A stretch of DNA of 64,000 bases. Source: Saccharothrix deserti. Its GTDB lineage: Bacteria; Actinomycetota; Actinomycetes; Mycobacteriales; Pseudonocardiaceae. The position numbers were made by a program, and so were the translations under genes. The stretch covers positions 248,001 through 312,000 of the forward strand of contig NZ_VKAB01000001.1 of the NCBI RefSeq assembly GCF_009769385.1, in the 5' to 3' direction. The notes below the pieces were generated by a model. It ran no database searches, was not told the DNA's origin, and worked only from the letters and a program-made list of their open reading frames with translations. Below, piece after piece: positions 36,402 to 45,255 of the stretch; within the stretch, counting starts at the first letter, position 1; the number at the start of each line of letters is the position of its first letter.

Positions 36402-38099
36402 TCAACGCAGGTTGCACAGGTCCAACGGAACCCCGTCGGCCGTCACGCACGGCAGGTACCCGGCGTCCTTCATCCGCACCCGCGCGCCGTCGTGCTCCCG
36501 CACGTACGCGACGAACCGCCCCGCCAACGAGTCCGCCGCCGGCTCCGACCGCGTGTACAGGTACTCCACCGTCCAGAACGGGTAGCCCGCGTCCACGCCC
36601 GCCGCCGCGTCGAACACCTTGCCGCCCAACGACAACGCGGTCAGCGCGTTGCTCTTGCGCGCCTCGGCCACCGACGGCGCGTCGGCGTACCCGATCGCAC
36701 CCTCGACCGCGCCGATCTCCCGCACCACATCGGCGTTCTTGTCCCGCTCACACCGGATCACCGGCGCTTCCGGCGCGCGGTCCTTCACCCGGCAGTCGTT
36801 GGACGACAACGCGCTCTCGCTCGTGCCCAGCACACGCTGCTCGAACAACTCCCGCGTACCCGACTCGCCACCCCGCCCCACGATCCGGATCGGCAACGGC
36901 GAGCCGCCGCGCAGTTGGCTCCAGTCCGTGTAGACGCCCGCGTAGATCCCGCGCAACTGCTCGACCGTGATCGTGTCCAGCCCGACCGAGCTGTGCACCA
37001 CCACGTGGTACACGACGATCGCCAGCTGCTGCGCGAACACGCCCTGCGCTTCCTGCTTGCCGTCCGACAGCGCCACCAGGCCCTCCGCGCCACCGGCGAC
37101 CTCGCGCACGCCCTGGATGCTCCCGGTCGCGGACGTGGTGATCGTCGCGTCCGGGCAAGCCCGCTCGTACTGGTCCGCGATGGTGGCCATGGTCGGCATG
37201 AACACGCTCGACCCCTCCACCCGCAACGTGCCGGACGCGCACGCCACCGTGGCGTCGTTCGAATTCGGCGGCCACGCCAACACCAACACCAGCACGGCGG
37301 CGAGCAGCGCGGCCAGGCCGCCGGTGAGCCGGGGCAGGGTGAGCCGCCGTTCCGGGCGCTCGTCGTGCACGATGCCGGCGCCGCCGAGGTCTCCGACGAC
37401 CTTCACGTCCTTGCCCAGCTCGCCGTCCGGGTTGCCGTCCGGCTCGCGCAGCACCACCAGCAGCTTGAACTTCTGCTTGCGCCGCAACACCAGCTTCTCC
37501 AGCCGCACCCCGTGCCACACCGGCTCGCCCGGCGGCTCCGCGGTGACCGCCAACCCGCCCCACCGGGCCACGCGGTGCGCCATCCGCTCCCGCACCTTCG
37601 GCAGCGACGCCCGCACCGGGTTGACTTCCGCCGGGCCGACTTCCGCCGTGCCGGATCCCGCCGTGCCGGATCCCGCTGGGCCGGTCTCCGTGCCGAAGAA
37701 CTGGAGGCTGCGCCGGATCTCGGCCTTCATCTCCTCCGACCCGGCCTCGGACACCCTGGCGTTCCACACGATCCGGTCGCCGAAGGTGAACGTCAGCGGC
37801 TTGTCGAAGTCGTCGCCGTCGATGTCGTAGCTGCCGGTGTTGCGGACCCGGATCACCACGATGCTCATCCGGTCCAGCACCCGCACCAATTCCCGCAGCT
37901 GCGGCGAGTTCGTGTCCGTGCCGTCGTGCAACTGCTCCGGGCCGAGCCCGATCTTGGAGTTGTAGAGCACCCGGAACCCGACCCGCTTGCGGCGCACGAA
38001 GAGCCGGTCGATGACCGGCGTCGCGAACAGCAGTGCGATCGCGAGCAGCACCGGACCGGGACCACCGAGGAAGTCCAACGCGGACCGCAGTACCTGCAC
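36402..38099 (-). CDS. Two-TM protein with a cytoplasmic domain and an extracytoplasmic PstS-like domain
   Basis: A 565-residue protein. TM1 (residues 12-30) is followed by about 220 mostly polar residues with beta-rich character and a GSGTAGSGTA linker at about 144-152. TM2 is at 259-277. A C-terminal substrate-binding domain of the PstS_2 type begins GTLRVEGSSVFMPTMATIADQYERACPDA and includes RGGESGTRELFEQ, the phosphate-loop-like segment. There is no signal peptide or lipobox and no pst ABC genes nearby. The layout suggests a receptor or sensor for an anion rather than a transporter component. GTG start with a hairpin just upstream. Confidence 0.75.
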   Translation of the reverse strand: MQVLRSALDFLGGPGPVLLAIALLFATPVIDRLFVRRKRVGFRVLYNSKIGLGPEQLHDGTDTNSPQLRELVRVLDRMSIVVIRVRNTGSYDIDGDDFDKPLTFTFGDRIVWNARVSEAGSEEMKAEIRRSLQFFGTETGPAGSGTAGSGTAEVGPAEVNPVRASLPKVRERMAHRVARWGGLAVTAEPPGEPVWHGVRLEKLVLRRKQKFKLLVVLREPDGNPDGELGKDVKVVGDLGGAGIVHDERPERRLTLPRLTGGLAALLAAVLVLVLAWPPNSNDATVACASGTLRVEGSSVFMPTMATIADQYERACPDATITTSATGSIQGVREVAGGAEGLVALSDGKQEAQGVFAQQLAIVVYHVVVHSSVGLDTITVEQLRGIYAGVYTDWSQLRGGSPLPIRIVGRGGESGTRELFEQRVLGTSESALSSNDCRVKDRAPEAPVIRCERDKNADVVREIGAVEGAIGYADAPSVAEARKSNALTALSLGGKVFDAAAGVDAGYPFWTVEYLYTRSEPAADSLAGRFVAYVREHDGARVRMKDAGYLPCVTADGVPLDLCNLR

Positions 38100-38104
38100 A
38101 CCGA

Positions 38105-38132
38105 ATTCTCGGTCGGCGGACCGACCGAGAAT
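38105..38132 (-). promoter_or_regulatory. 12-bp inverted repeat just upstream of the PstS-like gene
   Basis: ATTCTCGGTCGG and CCGACCGAGAAT are perfect complements around a 4-nt loop. It ends 5 nt before the GTG start. The position fits an operator or a 5' UTR hairpin; the upstream AMIN gene on the same strand could also use it as a terminator. Confidence 0.6.
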
Positions 38133-38186
38133 CGGGTCATCACCGGACGTTCACCACGACTTCACGCCGTGGTCGCCGGCTCAACG

Positions 38187-38246
38187 CTCACCGGCCCGGT
38201 CCTCACCGGCCCAGTCCTCACCGGCTCAGTCCTCACCGGCTCAGTG
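38187..38246. repeat. Four tandem 15-bp repeats
   Basis: Four consecutive units of CTCACCGGCYCRGTC, differing at two positions, end within the last codons of the AMIN-like gene. They fill the gap between that gene and the downstream PstS-like gene. Confidence 0.85.
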
Positions 38247-38726
38247 ACCGACGTCGATCACGACGCGGGTCGGCGAGTCGAGCAGGAAGACGCGGTGCCA
38301 CGAGTCGCGGCGCATGCCGAGCCCGACGGTGAGGTTGGCCTCGTAGTCGCCGATGATCTCGACCGCCTGGACGTTGGCCAACGCGGGGGTGTCGAACTTG
38401 CGGGGACCGGGGTAGGTCGTGTTGCCGTTGTCGTCGTGCGCCGCGGCCGGCGCCGAGCGCACCTCCAGGAAGTACGTGCCCGGCAACGAGACCGGGTTGC
38501 CGGAGCCGTCGTAGACCAGCTGGTCGACGGACCGGATGAAGAACTCCGGGCGGTGGCCGTTGAGGTCGAGCACGACGCGGTCGAAGTCGGCGTGTCTGCC
38601 GGTGCGGATGTTCGTCAGCACCGGGGTCTGCGTCATCGAGGTCGCCGCGGAGGCGGCCGGGATGGCGGCGCCGACGGCGGCCAGGGTGAGGGCGAGGAGT
38701 GCGAGTTTTTTGAAGCGGCTGTTCAT
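38241..38726 (-). CDS. Secreted AMIN-like domain protein
   Basis: The 161-residue precursor has a signal peptide (KKLALLALTLAAVGAAIPAASA). The mature domain is beta-rich with HADFDRVVLDLNG and ends TRVVIDVGH, the pattern of AMIN-like domains that bind envelope polymers. There are no cysteines after the signal. GGAGAG lies 6 nt before the ATG. It is upstream of the PstS-like gene on the same strand, with tandem repeats and a hairpin between. Cell-wall association is inferred. Confidence 0.78.
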   Translation of the reverse strand: MNSRFKKLALLALTLAAVGAAIPAASAATSMTQTPVLTNIRTGRHADFDRVVLDLNGHRPEFFIRSVDQLVYDGSGNPVSLPGTYFLEVRSAPAAAHDDNGNTTYPGPRKFDTPALANVQAVEIIGDYEANLTVGLGMRRDSWHRVFLLDSPTRVVIDVGH

Positions 38727-38787
38727 GGCGGCTCTCCAAGGGCTCTCCCGGCTGAATGCCGGTACGCCCATATAGACGTGTCGCGCA

Positions 38788-38895
38788 TCACACGGTTGCG
38801 TGCCGGTCGGCGAGGAAGTCCTCCACGAACGTCCGCCGGAAGTGCATGAGCACGGTGTCGCCGGCGTTCGGCCTGCCACCCGCCTGGAACTGCAC
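38788..38895 (-). pseudogene. Short coding fragment of unknown origin
   Basis: A minus-strand frame reads VQFQAGGRPNAGDTVLMHFR followed by RTFVEDFLADRHATV and a stop. It has balanced composition unlike neighbouring frames and remains open upstream to about 38929 without a good start. It may be the 3' remnant of a larger gene or a small gene of about 35 residues. Not recognised. Confidence 0.3.
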
Positions 38896-39010
38896 GACGC
38901 CGTCGTTGACCCGATGGAGACGCCATGAGGATCACTCGGGTTGCTCTGCGTCGGCGTTGCCCCGGCGATAGGGTCGTCCGGGTCCGACAAGATCACGTGT
39001 GGAGGACCTG

Positions 39011-39538
39011 ATGAGCCTCGAGCGCCCCGTCGCTCCCGACCCCTACTCGCTGCTGCCGAAGGTGGCGTCGTTCACCGTCAGCTCGACCGACGTGTCCGAC
39101 GGCCAGGCGCTGTCGGAGGCCTACCTGTTCGAGGGCGGCAACACGTCGCCGCAGCTGAGCTGGACCGGGTTCCCGGACGAGACCAAGAGTTTCGTGGTGA
39201 CCTGCTTCGACCCGGACGCGCCGACGCCGTCGGGCTTCTGGCACTGGGTCGTGGTGAACATCCCGGCGTCGGTGACGTCGCTGGACACCGGTGCCGGCGC
39301 CTCGGACGACACGCTCCCCGACGGCGCGTTCCACGTCCGCAGCGACTTCGGCACGCGCGCGTTCGGCGGCGCCGCGCCGCCGCCCGGCGACCAGGTGCAC
39401 CGGTACTACTTCGTGGTGCACGCGGTGGACGTGGAGAAGCTGGACGTGGACGGCGACGCGTCGCCCGCGGTGGTCAGCTTCAACCTGGCTTTCCACACGC
39501 TGGCGCGCGCGATCATCGTGCCGACCTACGCGCACTGA
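39011..39538 (+). CDS. YbhB/YbcL-type PEBP (Raf-kinase-inhibitor-like) protein
   Basis: The 175-residue protein has the PEBP signatures [28 protein letters not shown] and [10 protein letters not shown], with the ligand-pocket Asp-Pro-Asp and His, and [22 protein letters not shown]. It is cytosolic, without a signal peptide. Bacterial PEBP function is largely unknown; some bind phosphorylated ligands. GGAGG lies 5 nt before the ATG at 39011, which decides it over the GTG at 38999. Confidence 0.93.
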   Translation: MSLERPVAPDPYSLLPKVASFTVSSTDVSDGQALSEAYLFEGGNTSPQLSWTGFPDETKSFVVTCFDPDAPTPSGFWHWVVVNIPASVTSLDTGAGASDDTLPDGAFHVRSDFGTRAFGGAAPPPGDQVHRYYFVVHAVDVEKLDVDGDASPAVVSFNLAFHTLARAIIVPTYAH

Positions 39539-39549
39539 CCCGGCACGCA

Positions 39550-39568
39550 CCGATCGGACACCGATCGG
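39550..39568. repeat. Two CCGATCGG palindromes 11 bp apart
   Basis: Identical 8-bp palindromes begin at 39550 and 39561, so they face the same side of the helix. They lie between the PEBP gene and mycothione reductase, and could be an operator or simply a duplicated 11-mer. Confidence 0.5.
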
Positions 39569-39603
39569 GAATGAGCGCCTCACGTCGTGGGTTGCAGCAC
39601 GAC

Positions 39604-40980
39604 GTGAGGCACTTCGACTTGGTCATCATCGGCACCGGTTCCGGCAACTCCATCGCGGACGAGCGGTTCGCCGGCTGGGACATCGCGATCGTCGAGAAGG
39701 GCATCTTCGGCGGCACGTGCCTGAACGTCGGGTGCATCCCCACGAAGATGTTCGTGCACACCGCGGACGTCGCCGCCGCGCCCGGCTCCGGCGCGCGGCT
39801 GGGCGTGGACGCCCACCTGGACGGCGTGCGGTGGACCGATGTCCGCGACCGGATCTTCGGGCGCATCGACCCGATCTCCGAGGGCGGACGGCGGTGGCGG
39901 GCCGAGGAGAACGCGAACGTCACCGTCTACGCCGGCACGGCGCGGTTCACCGGTCCGAAGACCCTCGACACCGGGACCGGCGAGGTGATCACCGCGGACC
40001 GGTTCGTGCTGGCCGCGGGCAGCCGTCCGATCATCCCGGACGTGGCCGAGCTGGACTCGGTCGGCTACCACACCAGCGACACGGTCATGCGGCTCGACGC
40101 CCTGCCCGCCCGGATCACCATCCTGGGCAGCGGTTTCGTGGCGGCGGAGTTCGCGCACGTGTTCTCGTCGTTCGGGGTGGCGGTGACCGTGATCGCGCGG
40201 TCGGACCTGCTCCTGCGCCACGAGGACCGCGAGGTCGCCACCCGCTTCACCCAGGTCGCGTCGGAGAAGTGGGACGTGCGCCTGCGCCGCAAGGCGGTGC
40301 GGGCCGAGCGGGTGGACGGCGTGGTGCGGCTGCACCTGGAGGGCCCGAACGGCGCCGAGGTCGTGGAGTCCGAGGAGCTGCTGGTCGCGGTCGGCCGGAC
40401 GCCGAACTCGGACCTGCTGGACCTCGCCGCCACCGGCGTGGCCGTGCACCCCGACGGCCGGGTGGTCGTCGACGCGCAGCAGCGCACGTCGGTCGAGGGC
40501 ATCTACGCGATGGGCGACGTCAGCTCGGAGTACCAGCTCAAGCACGTGGCCAACCACGAGGCGCGGGTCGTGCAGCACAACCTGCTGCACCCGGACGCGC
40601 CGATCTCGTCGGACCACCGGTTCGTGCCGGCGGCGGTCTTCTCGTCGCCGCAGGTGGCGTCGGTCGGGTTGACCGAGGAGCAGGCCGTCGAGCGCGGTGT
40701 GCGGCACGTGTCGGCGTCGCAGGCCTACGCGTCGATCGCGTACGGCTGGGCGATGGAGGACACGACCGGTTTCGCGAAGGTGCTGGCCGACCCGGAGACC
40801 GGACTGATCCTGGGCGCGCACGTGATCGGCCCGCAGGCGTCGACCGTGATCCAGCCGGTGATCCAGGCGATGAGCTTCGGCCTGGACGCGAGGACCATGG
40901 CGCGCGGCCAGTACTGGATCCACCCGGCCATGCCCGAGGTGATCGAGAACGCCCTGCTCAACCTGCCGCTGGACGACTGA
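39604..40980 (+). CDS. mtr: Mycothione reductase
   Basis: The 458-residue flavoprotein begins FDLVIIGTGSGNS (FAD GxGxxG). The redox-active disulfide is in GGTCLNVGCIPTKMFVH. The NADPH site is ILGSGFVAAEFAHVFSSFG and the C-terminal interface His-Glu occurs in YWIHPAMPEVIENALLNL. It reduces mycothiol disulfide, the actinobacterial counterpart of glutathione reductase. Length equals that of the mycobacterial enzyme. The GTG at 39604 gives the conventional start; an in-frame ATG at 39571 would add 11 residues. Confidence 0.93.
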   Translation: MRHFDLVIIGTGSGNSIADERFAGWDIAIVEKGIFGGTCLNVGCIPTKMFVHTADVAAAPGSGARLGVDAHLDGVRWTDVRDRIFGRIDPISEGGRRWRAEENANVTVYAGTARFTGPKTLDTGTGEVITADRFVLAAGSRPIIPDVAELDSVGYHTSDTVMRLDALPARITILGSGFVAAEFAHVFSSFGVAVTVIARSDLLLRHEDREVATRFTQVASEKWDVRLRRKAVRAERVDGVVRLHLEGPNGAEVVESEELLVAVGRTPNSDLLDLAATGVAVHPDGRVVVDAQQRTSVEGIYAMGDVSSEYQLKHVANHEARVVQHNLLHPDAPISSDHRFVPAAVFSSPQVASVGLTEEQAVERGVRHVSASQAYASIAYGWAMEDTTGFAKVLADPETGLILGAHVIGPQASTVIQPVIQAMSFGLDARTMARGQYWIHPAMPEVIENALLNLPLDD

Positions 40981-41007
40981 CACCCGCCGGAGCACCCGGA
41001 ACGAAGC

Positions 41008-41038
41008 GACCCGGCCGCACCCCTCACGCGGCCGGGTC
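41008..41038. terminator. Bidirectional terminator between mtr and the MFS gene
   Basis: GACCCGGCCGC and GCGGCCGGGTC form a perfect 11-bp stem around a 9-nt loop. An outer partial stem (CCGGAACG / CGTTCGG) extends it. Confidence 0.85.
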
Positions 41039-41092
41039 TCCCGTTCGGGTACGTAATCGGCACATCGCGACCGGAAGACGAGGCGTTGTCAG

Positions 41093-42385
41093 CTACACCG
41101 TCCGGGGGCGGCCTGCGAGCCACCCCAGAGCCGTGACCAGCACCAACAGGGCGACCAGCAGGAACATCGACAGCGTCCACGTGCCGGTCGCGCCGCGCAG
41201 GACGCCGAACGCGAACGGGCCGGCGGCCGAGATCAGGTAGCCGATGCTCTGCGCCATCGCCGACAGGCGGGCGGTGTCCGCGGTGGACGAGGTGCGCAGG
41301 GAGATCATCACCAGCGCGAGCGGGAACATGCCCATGCCGATGCCGATCAGCACGACCCACAGGCCGGGCGCGGCGGCGGGGGCGAGGGCCAGGCCCAGGA
41401 CGCCGAGGATCGACACCACGCCCAGCACCAGGACCACACCGGACTGGCCGGCCCACCGCGTGGCGAGCGGCGGGACGATCAGGCTCACCGGCACGCCCAG
41501 CACCATCGTGATCGCGAGGAGCAGGCCGGCGGTCGTGCGGTCGACGCCCGCGTCGCCGAGGATCTGCGGCAGCCAGCCCATCACGGTGTACGCGAGCAGC
41601 GACTGCAGGCCGAAGAACACCGTGATCACCCACGCCAGCGGGCTGCGGAACAGGGAACGGCCCGCGACCGGCCGACGGGAGACCGGGCGGGTGGAGAAGC
41701 CGTGCCGTGCCCCGGCCAGCCACACCACGAGCGCCGCCAGCGACAGGAAGGCCCACGCGCCCACGGCCAGTCGCCACGACCCGAACGCGGATTCGAGGGC
41801 CGGCGTGAAAGCCGCGCCGAGGGCCGCACCGGCGGCGAGGGCGGCCGTGTAGACACCGGTCACCAGACCGACCCGGCCGGGGAACGAGTCCTTCACGACC
41901 ACCGGGATCAGCACGTTGCACACCGCGATGCCCGCACACGCGATGAACGTGCCGCCGAGCACCGCCGCCGGGCCGTCCACGACCCGCAGCACCAGACCGA
42001 CCGTCAACACCAGCAACGACCACGCGACCGCGCGTGCCACGCCGAGTCGTCGACCCAACCAGGGCGCGAGGAACGCCGCGAACCCGAAGCACAGCGTGGG
42101 CACGGCGGTCAGCAGGCTCGCCCACGTGGTGGAGACGCCCAGCGACACGCGCACGTCGCCCAGCACCGAGGCCAGGCTCGTGACGGCCGGGCGGAGGTTG
42201 GCGGCGGCCAGCGCTACGCCGATCGCCAACAGGGTGCTGCCGACCAGGGCAACTTGGCGGTTCCGGCGCGCCTGACCCGAGGCAGTACCAGCAGGATGGG
42301 CCGCGATCGTCGCGTTGGCACCGGCATCGGTGGCAATGTGAGCAGTCGACGGTGACCAGTCTGGCTGGGTCTGCTGGATCGGCAC
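41093..42385 (-). CDS. MFS transporter, CynX/NimT type
   Basis: A 430-residue permease with 12 predicted helices. The first is preceded by an unusually long hydrophilic N-terminus of about 45 residues, then LLAIGVALAAANLRPAVTSLASVL, the CynX/NimT signature. The family includes cyanate and 2-nitroimidazole transporters; substrate unknown. A GATAGT box 6 nt before the GTG and no Shine-Dalgarno suggest a leaderless mRNA. It is divergent from a FadR-type regulator with a 47-bp spacer containing ACAT-AGG-ATGT at 42402-42412. Confidence 0.9.
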   Translation of the reverse strand: MPIQQTQPDWSPSTAHIATDAGANATIAAHPAGTASGQARRNRQVALVGSTLLAIGVALAAANLRPAVTSLASVLGDVRVSLGVSTTWASLLTAVPTLCFGFAAFLAPWLGRRLGVARAVAWSLLVLTVGLVLRVVDGPAAVLGGTFIACAGIAVCNVLIPVVVKDSFPGRVGLVTGVYTAALAAGAALGAAFTPALESAFGSWRLAVGAWAFLSLAALVVWLAGARHGFSTRPVSRRPVAGRSLFRSPLAWVITVFFGLQSLLAYTVMGWLPQILGDAGVDRTTAGLLLAITMVLGVPVSLIVPPLATRWAGQSGVVLVLGVVSILGVLGLALAPAAAPGLWVVLIGIGMGMFPLALVMISLRTSSTADTARLSAMAQSIGYLISAAGPFAFGVLRGATGTWTLSMFLLVALLVLVTALGWLAGRPRTV

Positions 42386-42432
42386 CCGACTACTATCACA
42401 GACATAGGATGTTCGGATGAAAGGATGATGCT

Positions 42433-43104
42433 GTGCCGTTGGCCACTACTCGGCGGGCCGGGCTCGTCGACCAGGTGATCGACCAGATGAGAGGGGCGAT
42501 CGCCGCCGGTGAATGGCCGGTCGGCCGCCGCATCCCGCCGGAGCCGGAGCTGGTCACCGCGCTGGGAGTGGGCCGCAACACCGTGCGCGAGGCGGTGCGC
42601 GCCCTGTCCCACGCCGGTCTGCTCGAAGTCCGCCAGGGCGACGGCACGTTCGTCCGCGCGACCAGCGAGCTGTCCGGCGCGGTCCGCCGGATGTGCGGCA
42701 GCGAGCTGCGCGACGTCCTCCAGGTGCGCCGGACGCTGGAGGTCGAGGGCGCACGCCTCGCCGCGTCCCACCGCACCGACGAGGAACTGCGCAGACTCGA
42801 GGCGCTGCTGACCGAGCGGGACGAGGCGCTGGCCGCCAAGGACTGGGAACGGCTGGTGGAGAAGGACACCGCGTTCCACGTGCTGCTGGTCAAGTGCTCC
42901 CACAACACCCTGCTGGCCGAGCTGTACCAGGGCCTCACCGAGGCGGTGCGGGCCAGCATCACGGCCACCGTGGAGACCGACCACGACGACGACCACGTGT
43001 CGCACACCGGCCTGCTGGACGCGGTGCGCGACCGTGACGCGGCCCGTGCCGCCGTCGAAGCCGGTGGCTTCCTGGAGGACCTCCTGGAGCGCCACAAGGA
43101 CTGA
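42433..43104 (+). CDS. GntR-family (FadR subfamily) regulator
   Basis: The 223-residue protein has an N-terminal winged HTH (IAAGEWPVGRRIPPEPELVTALGVGRNTVREAVRALSHAGLLEVRQGDGTFV) and an all-helical FCD domain with the metal/carboxylate-binding pattern (FHVLLVKCSHNTLLAELY, then HTGLLDAVRDRDA). It probably represses the divergent MFS gene in response to a carboxylate. AAAGGA lies 7 nt before the GTG. Confidence 0.92.
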   Translation: MPLATTRRAGLVDQVIDQMRGAIAAGEWPVGRRIPPEPELVTALGVGRNTVREAVRALSHAGLLEVRQGDGTFVRATSELSGAVRRMCGSELRDVLQVRRTLEVEGARLAASHRTDEELRRLEALLTERDEALAAKDWERLVEKDTAFHVLLVKCSHNTLLAELYQGLTEAVRASITATVETDHDDDHVSHTGLLDAVRDRDAARAAVEAGGFLEDLLERHKD

Positions 43105-43135
43105 GTCGCGGACCGGAACCGTCCGCGATCCTCCC

Positions 43136-43147
43136 TACAGTGGCCTC
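43136..43147 (+). promoter_or_regulatory. -10 box for a leaderless epoxide hydrolase mRNA
   Basis: TACAGT at 43136-43141 is followed by 6 nt and then the ATG, so +1 would fall on the A of ATG. No Shine-Dalgarno is present. Confidence 0.6.
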
Positions 43148-44275
43148 ATGATCACAGCGACTTCCACGGGCCGGGAGATCACGCCGTTCCGGATCGAGAT
43201 CCCGCAGGCCGACGTCGACGACCTGCGGGCCCGCCTCGCCGGCGCGCGCTGGCCCACCGACCTGCCGGGCGTCGGCTGGGACTACGGCGTCCCGGTGGCG
43301 TACCTCCGCGAGTTGGCCGACCACTGGCTGCACCACTACGACTGGCGCGCCTGGGAGGCCAGGCTCAACGCGCACCCGCAGTTCACCACCGAGATCGACG
43401 GCCAGACCGTGCACTTCCTGCACGTGCGGTCGGCGGACGACGACGCCCTGCCGATCGTCCTCACCCACGGCTGGCCGGGCTCCGTGGTGGAGTTCCTCGA
43501 CGTCGTCGAACCCCTGTCACGGGACTTCCACCTGGTCATCCCGTCGATCCCCGGTTTCGGCTTCTCCGGGCCGACCCGCGACACCGGCTGGGACGTGAAG
43601 CGCACGGCGCGGGCGTGGGCGGAGCTGATGCGCAGGCTCGGCTACGACCGCTACGGCGCGCAGGGCGGCGACTGGGGTTCGAGCATCTCGCGCGAGCTGG
43701 GCATCGTGGACGCCGAGCACGTCGTCGGCGTCCACCTCAACATGCTGCTGACGTTCCCCGACGGCGACCCGTCCGGGCTGACCGACGAGGACTTCGAGCG
43801 GCTGGCCCGGCACGACGGGTTCGAGGACATGTCCGGCTACATGCGCATCCAGAGCACCCGGCCGCACACGCTCGCCTACGGCCTGCACGACTCCCCCGTC
43901 GGCCAGCTCGCGTGGATCGTGGAGAAGTTCAAGGAGTGGACCGATTCCGCCGACCGGCCCGACGACGCCGTGGACCGCGACCTGCTGCTGACCAACGTGT
44001 CGGTCTACTGGTTCACCGGCACCGCCGGGTCGTCCGCCCGCCTCTACAAGGAATCCGCGAAGGCCTGGGGCCGGGTCACACCGTCCACCACGCCCACCGG
44101 GGTGGCCGTGTTCCCGCGCGAGATCGCGCCGCCCGTGCGGCGGATCGGCGAGCGCACCAACAACATCACGCACTGGACCGAGTTCGACCGGGGCGGGCAC
44201 TTCGCGGCGATGGAACAGCCCGAGCTGTTCACCCGGGACGTCCGGGCGTTCTTCAAGAACTTCAAGGCGATGTGA
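43148..44275 (+). CDS. Epoxide hydrolase (EHN-domain alpha/beta hydrolase)
   Basis: A 375-residue enzyme. The N-terminal EHN segment (ITPFRIEIPQADVDDLRARLAGARWP) is followed by THGWPGSVVEFLDVV (oxyanion HGWPGS), the nucleophile Asp in YGAQGGDWGSSIS, and the late His in RGGHFAAMEQPELF. The lid Tyr is likely in VYWFTGT. It resembles microsomal-type epoxide hydrolases that open epoxides to diols through an alkyl-enzyme ester. It is downstream of the FadR-type regulator but has its own -10 box. Confidence 0.92.
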   Translation: MITATSTGREITPFRIEIPQADVDDLRARLAGARWPTDLPGVGWDYGVPVAYLRELADHWLHHYDWRAWEARLNAHPQFTTEIDGQTVHFLHVRSADDDALPIVLTHGWPGSVVEFLDVVEPLSRDFHLVIPSIPGFGFSGPTRDTGWDVKRTARAWAELMRRLGYDRYGAQGGDWGSSISRELGIVDAEHVVGVHLNMLLTFPDGDPSGLTDEDFERLARHDGFEDMSGYMRIQSTRPHTLAYGLHDSPVGQLAWIVEKFKEWTDSADRPDDAVDRDLLLTNVSVYWFTGTAGSSARLYKESAKAWGRVTPSTTPTGVAVFPREIAPPVRRIGERTNNITHWTEFDRGGHFAAMEQPELFTRDVRAFFKNFKAM

Positions 44276-44296
44276 CAGGGGCACGTCGAGGCTTCG

Positions 44297-45205
44297 TCAC
44301 GCCGTCTCCCGCTGCTCCCAACAGGCCTGCAACGCCGCGAGCGCGGCGGTGACGGCCGGGCGGCGGGTGGCCTGGGTGCGCCACACGGCGAACACGCGCC
44401 GGGTCGGCGTCGGCCGGAACGGCACCGCGCGCACCGAGTCCGGCAACGCGCCGCGCCCCAGCCTGGGCAGCAGCGCCACGCCGATCCCCTTGGCCAGCAA
44501 CGCCAACTGCGTCTCGTACTCGGCGATCCGGTAGGCCAGGTCGGGTTCCATCCCGGCGCCGCGGAAGGTGTTCACCAGCCAGTCGTGGCAGATCGTGCCC
44601 TCCGGCTGGCAGATCCACCGCTCGCCGGCCAGGTCTTCCGGCACGACCGAATCCCGTTGCGCCAACGGGTGGTCGACCGGCAGCAGCACGTCCGCGACGT
44701 CCTCGCCGAGCCGCAGCCGCGACACCGGTTCGGGCACGGCCAGCGGCGCGTTGACCCAGTCGTGCATGACGGCCAGGTCCAGCTCGCCGCGCGCCACTGC
44801 CTCCAGGCCGTCCGGCGGGTCGAGTTCGACCAGCCGCACGTCGAGTCGAGGGTGCTGCTCGGCCAGGCGCACGAGCGTCGGGGGCAGCAGGCCGCGGGCG
44901 GCGGTGGCGAACGCGCCGACGCGCAGTTCGCCGACGGCCGCGCCGCGCTGCTCCTCCAACGCCACCTCGGCGTGCTCGACCAGCGCGAGCACCTGCCCGG
45001 CGGTGGCCGACAGCAGGTGCGCCGCATCGGTCAGCGCGACACCGCGACCCCGGCGTTCCAGCAGCGTGGTGCGGGTCTCGCGTTCCAGCTTGGCGATCTG
45101 CTGCGACACCGCCGACGGCGTGTAGCCCAGAGCGGTCGCCGCCGCGCCGACCGAGCCGTGCTGCGCGACCGCGTGCAGGGCGCGGAGCCGCCCGAGATCC
45201 AACAT
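44297..45205 (-). CDS. LysR-family transcriptional regulator
   Basis: The 302-residue protein has the LysR HTH at the N-terminus (LGRLRALHAVAQHGSVGAAATALGYTPSAVSQQIAKLE) and a periplasmic-binding-like effector domain (LRVGAFATAARGLLPPTLVRLAEQHPRL). It is divergent from an EamA transporter with 50 bp shared, the usual autoregulated LysR/exporter arrangement. The effector is unknown. Confidence 0.94.
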   Translation of the reverse strand: MLDLGRLRALHAVAQHGSVGAAATALGYTPSAVSQQIAKLERETRTTLLERRGRGVALTDAAHLLSATAGQVLALVEHAEVALEEQRGAAVGELRVGAFATAARGLLPPTLVRLAEQHPRLDVRLVELDPPDGLEAVARGELDLAVMHDWVNAPLAVPEPVSRLRLGEDVADVLLPVDHPLAQRDSVVPEDLAGERWICQPEGTICHDWLVNTFRGAGMEPDLAYRIAEYETQLALLAKGIGVALLPRLGRGALPDSVRAVPFRPTPTRRVFAVWRTQATRRPAVTAALAALQACWEQRETA

Positions 45206-45255
45206 GTAAGCGATCCTAAACCCAAACCTTCAGAATTCGTCGCTAGTGCTAAACG

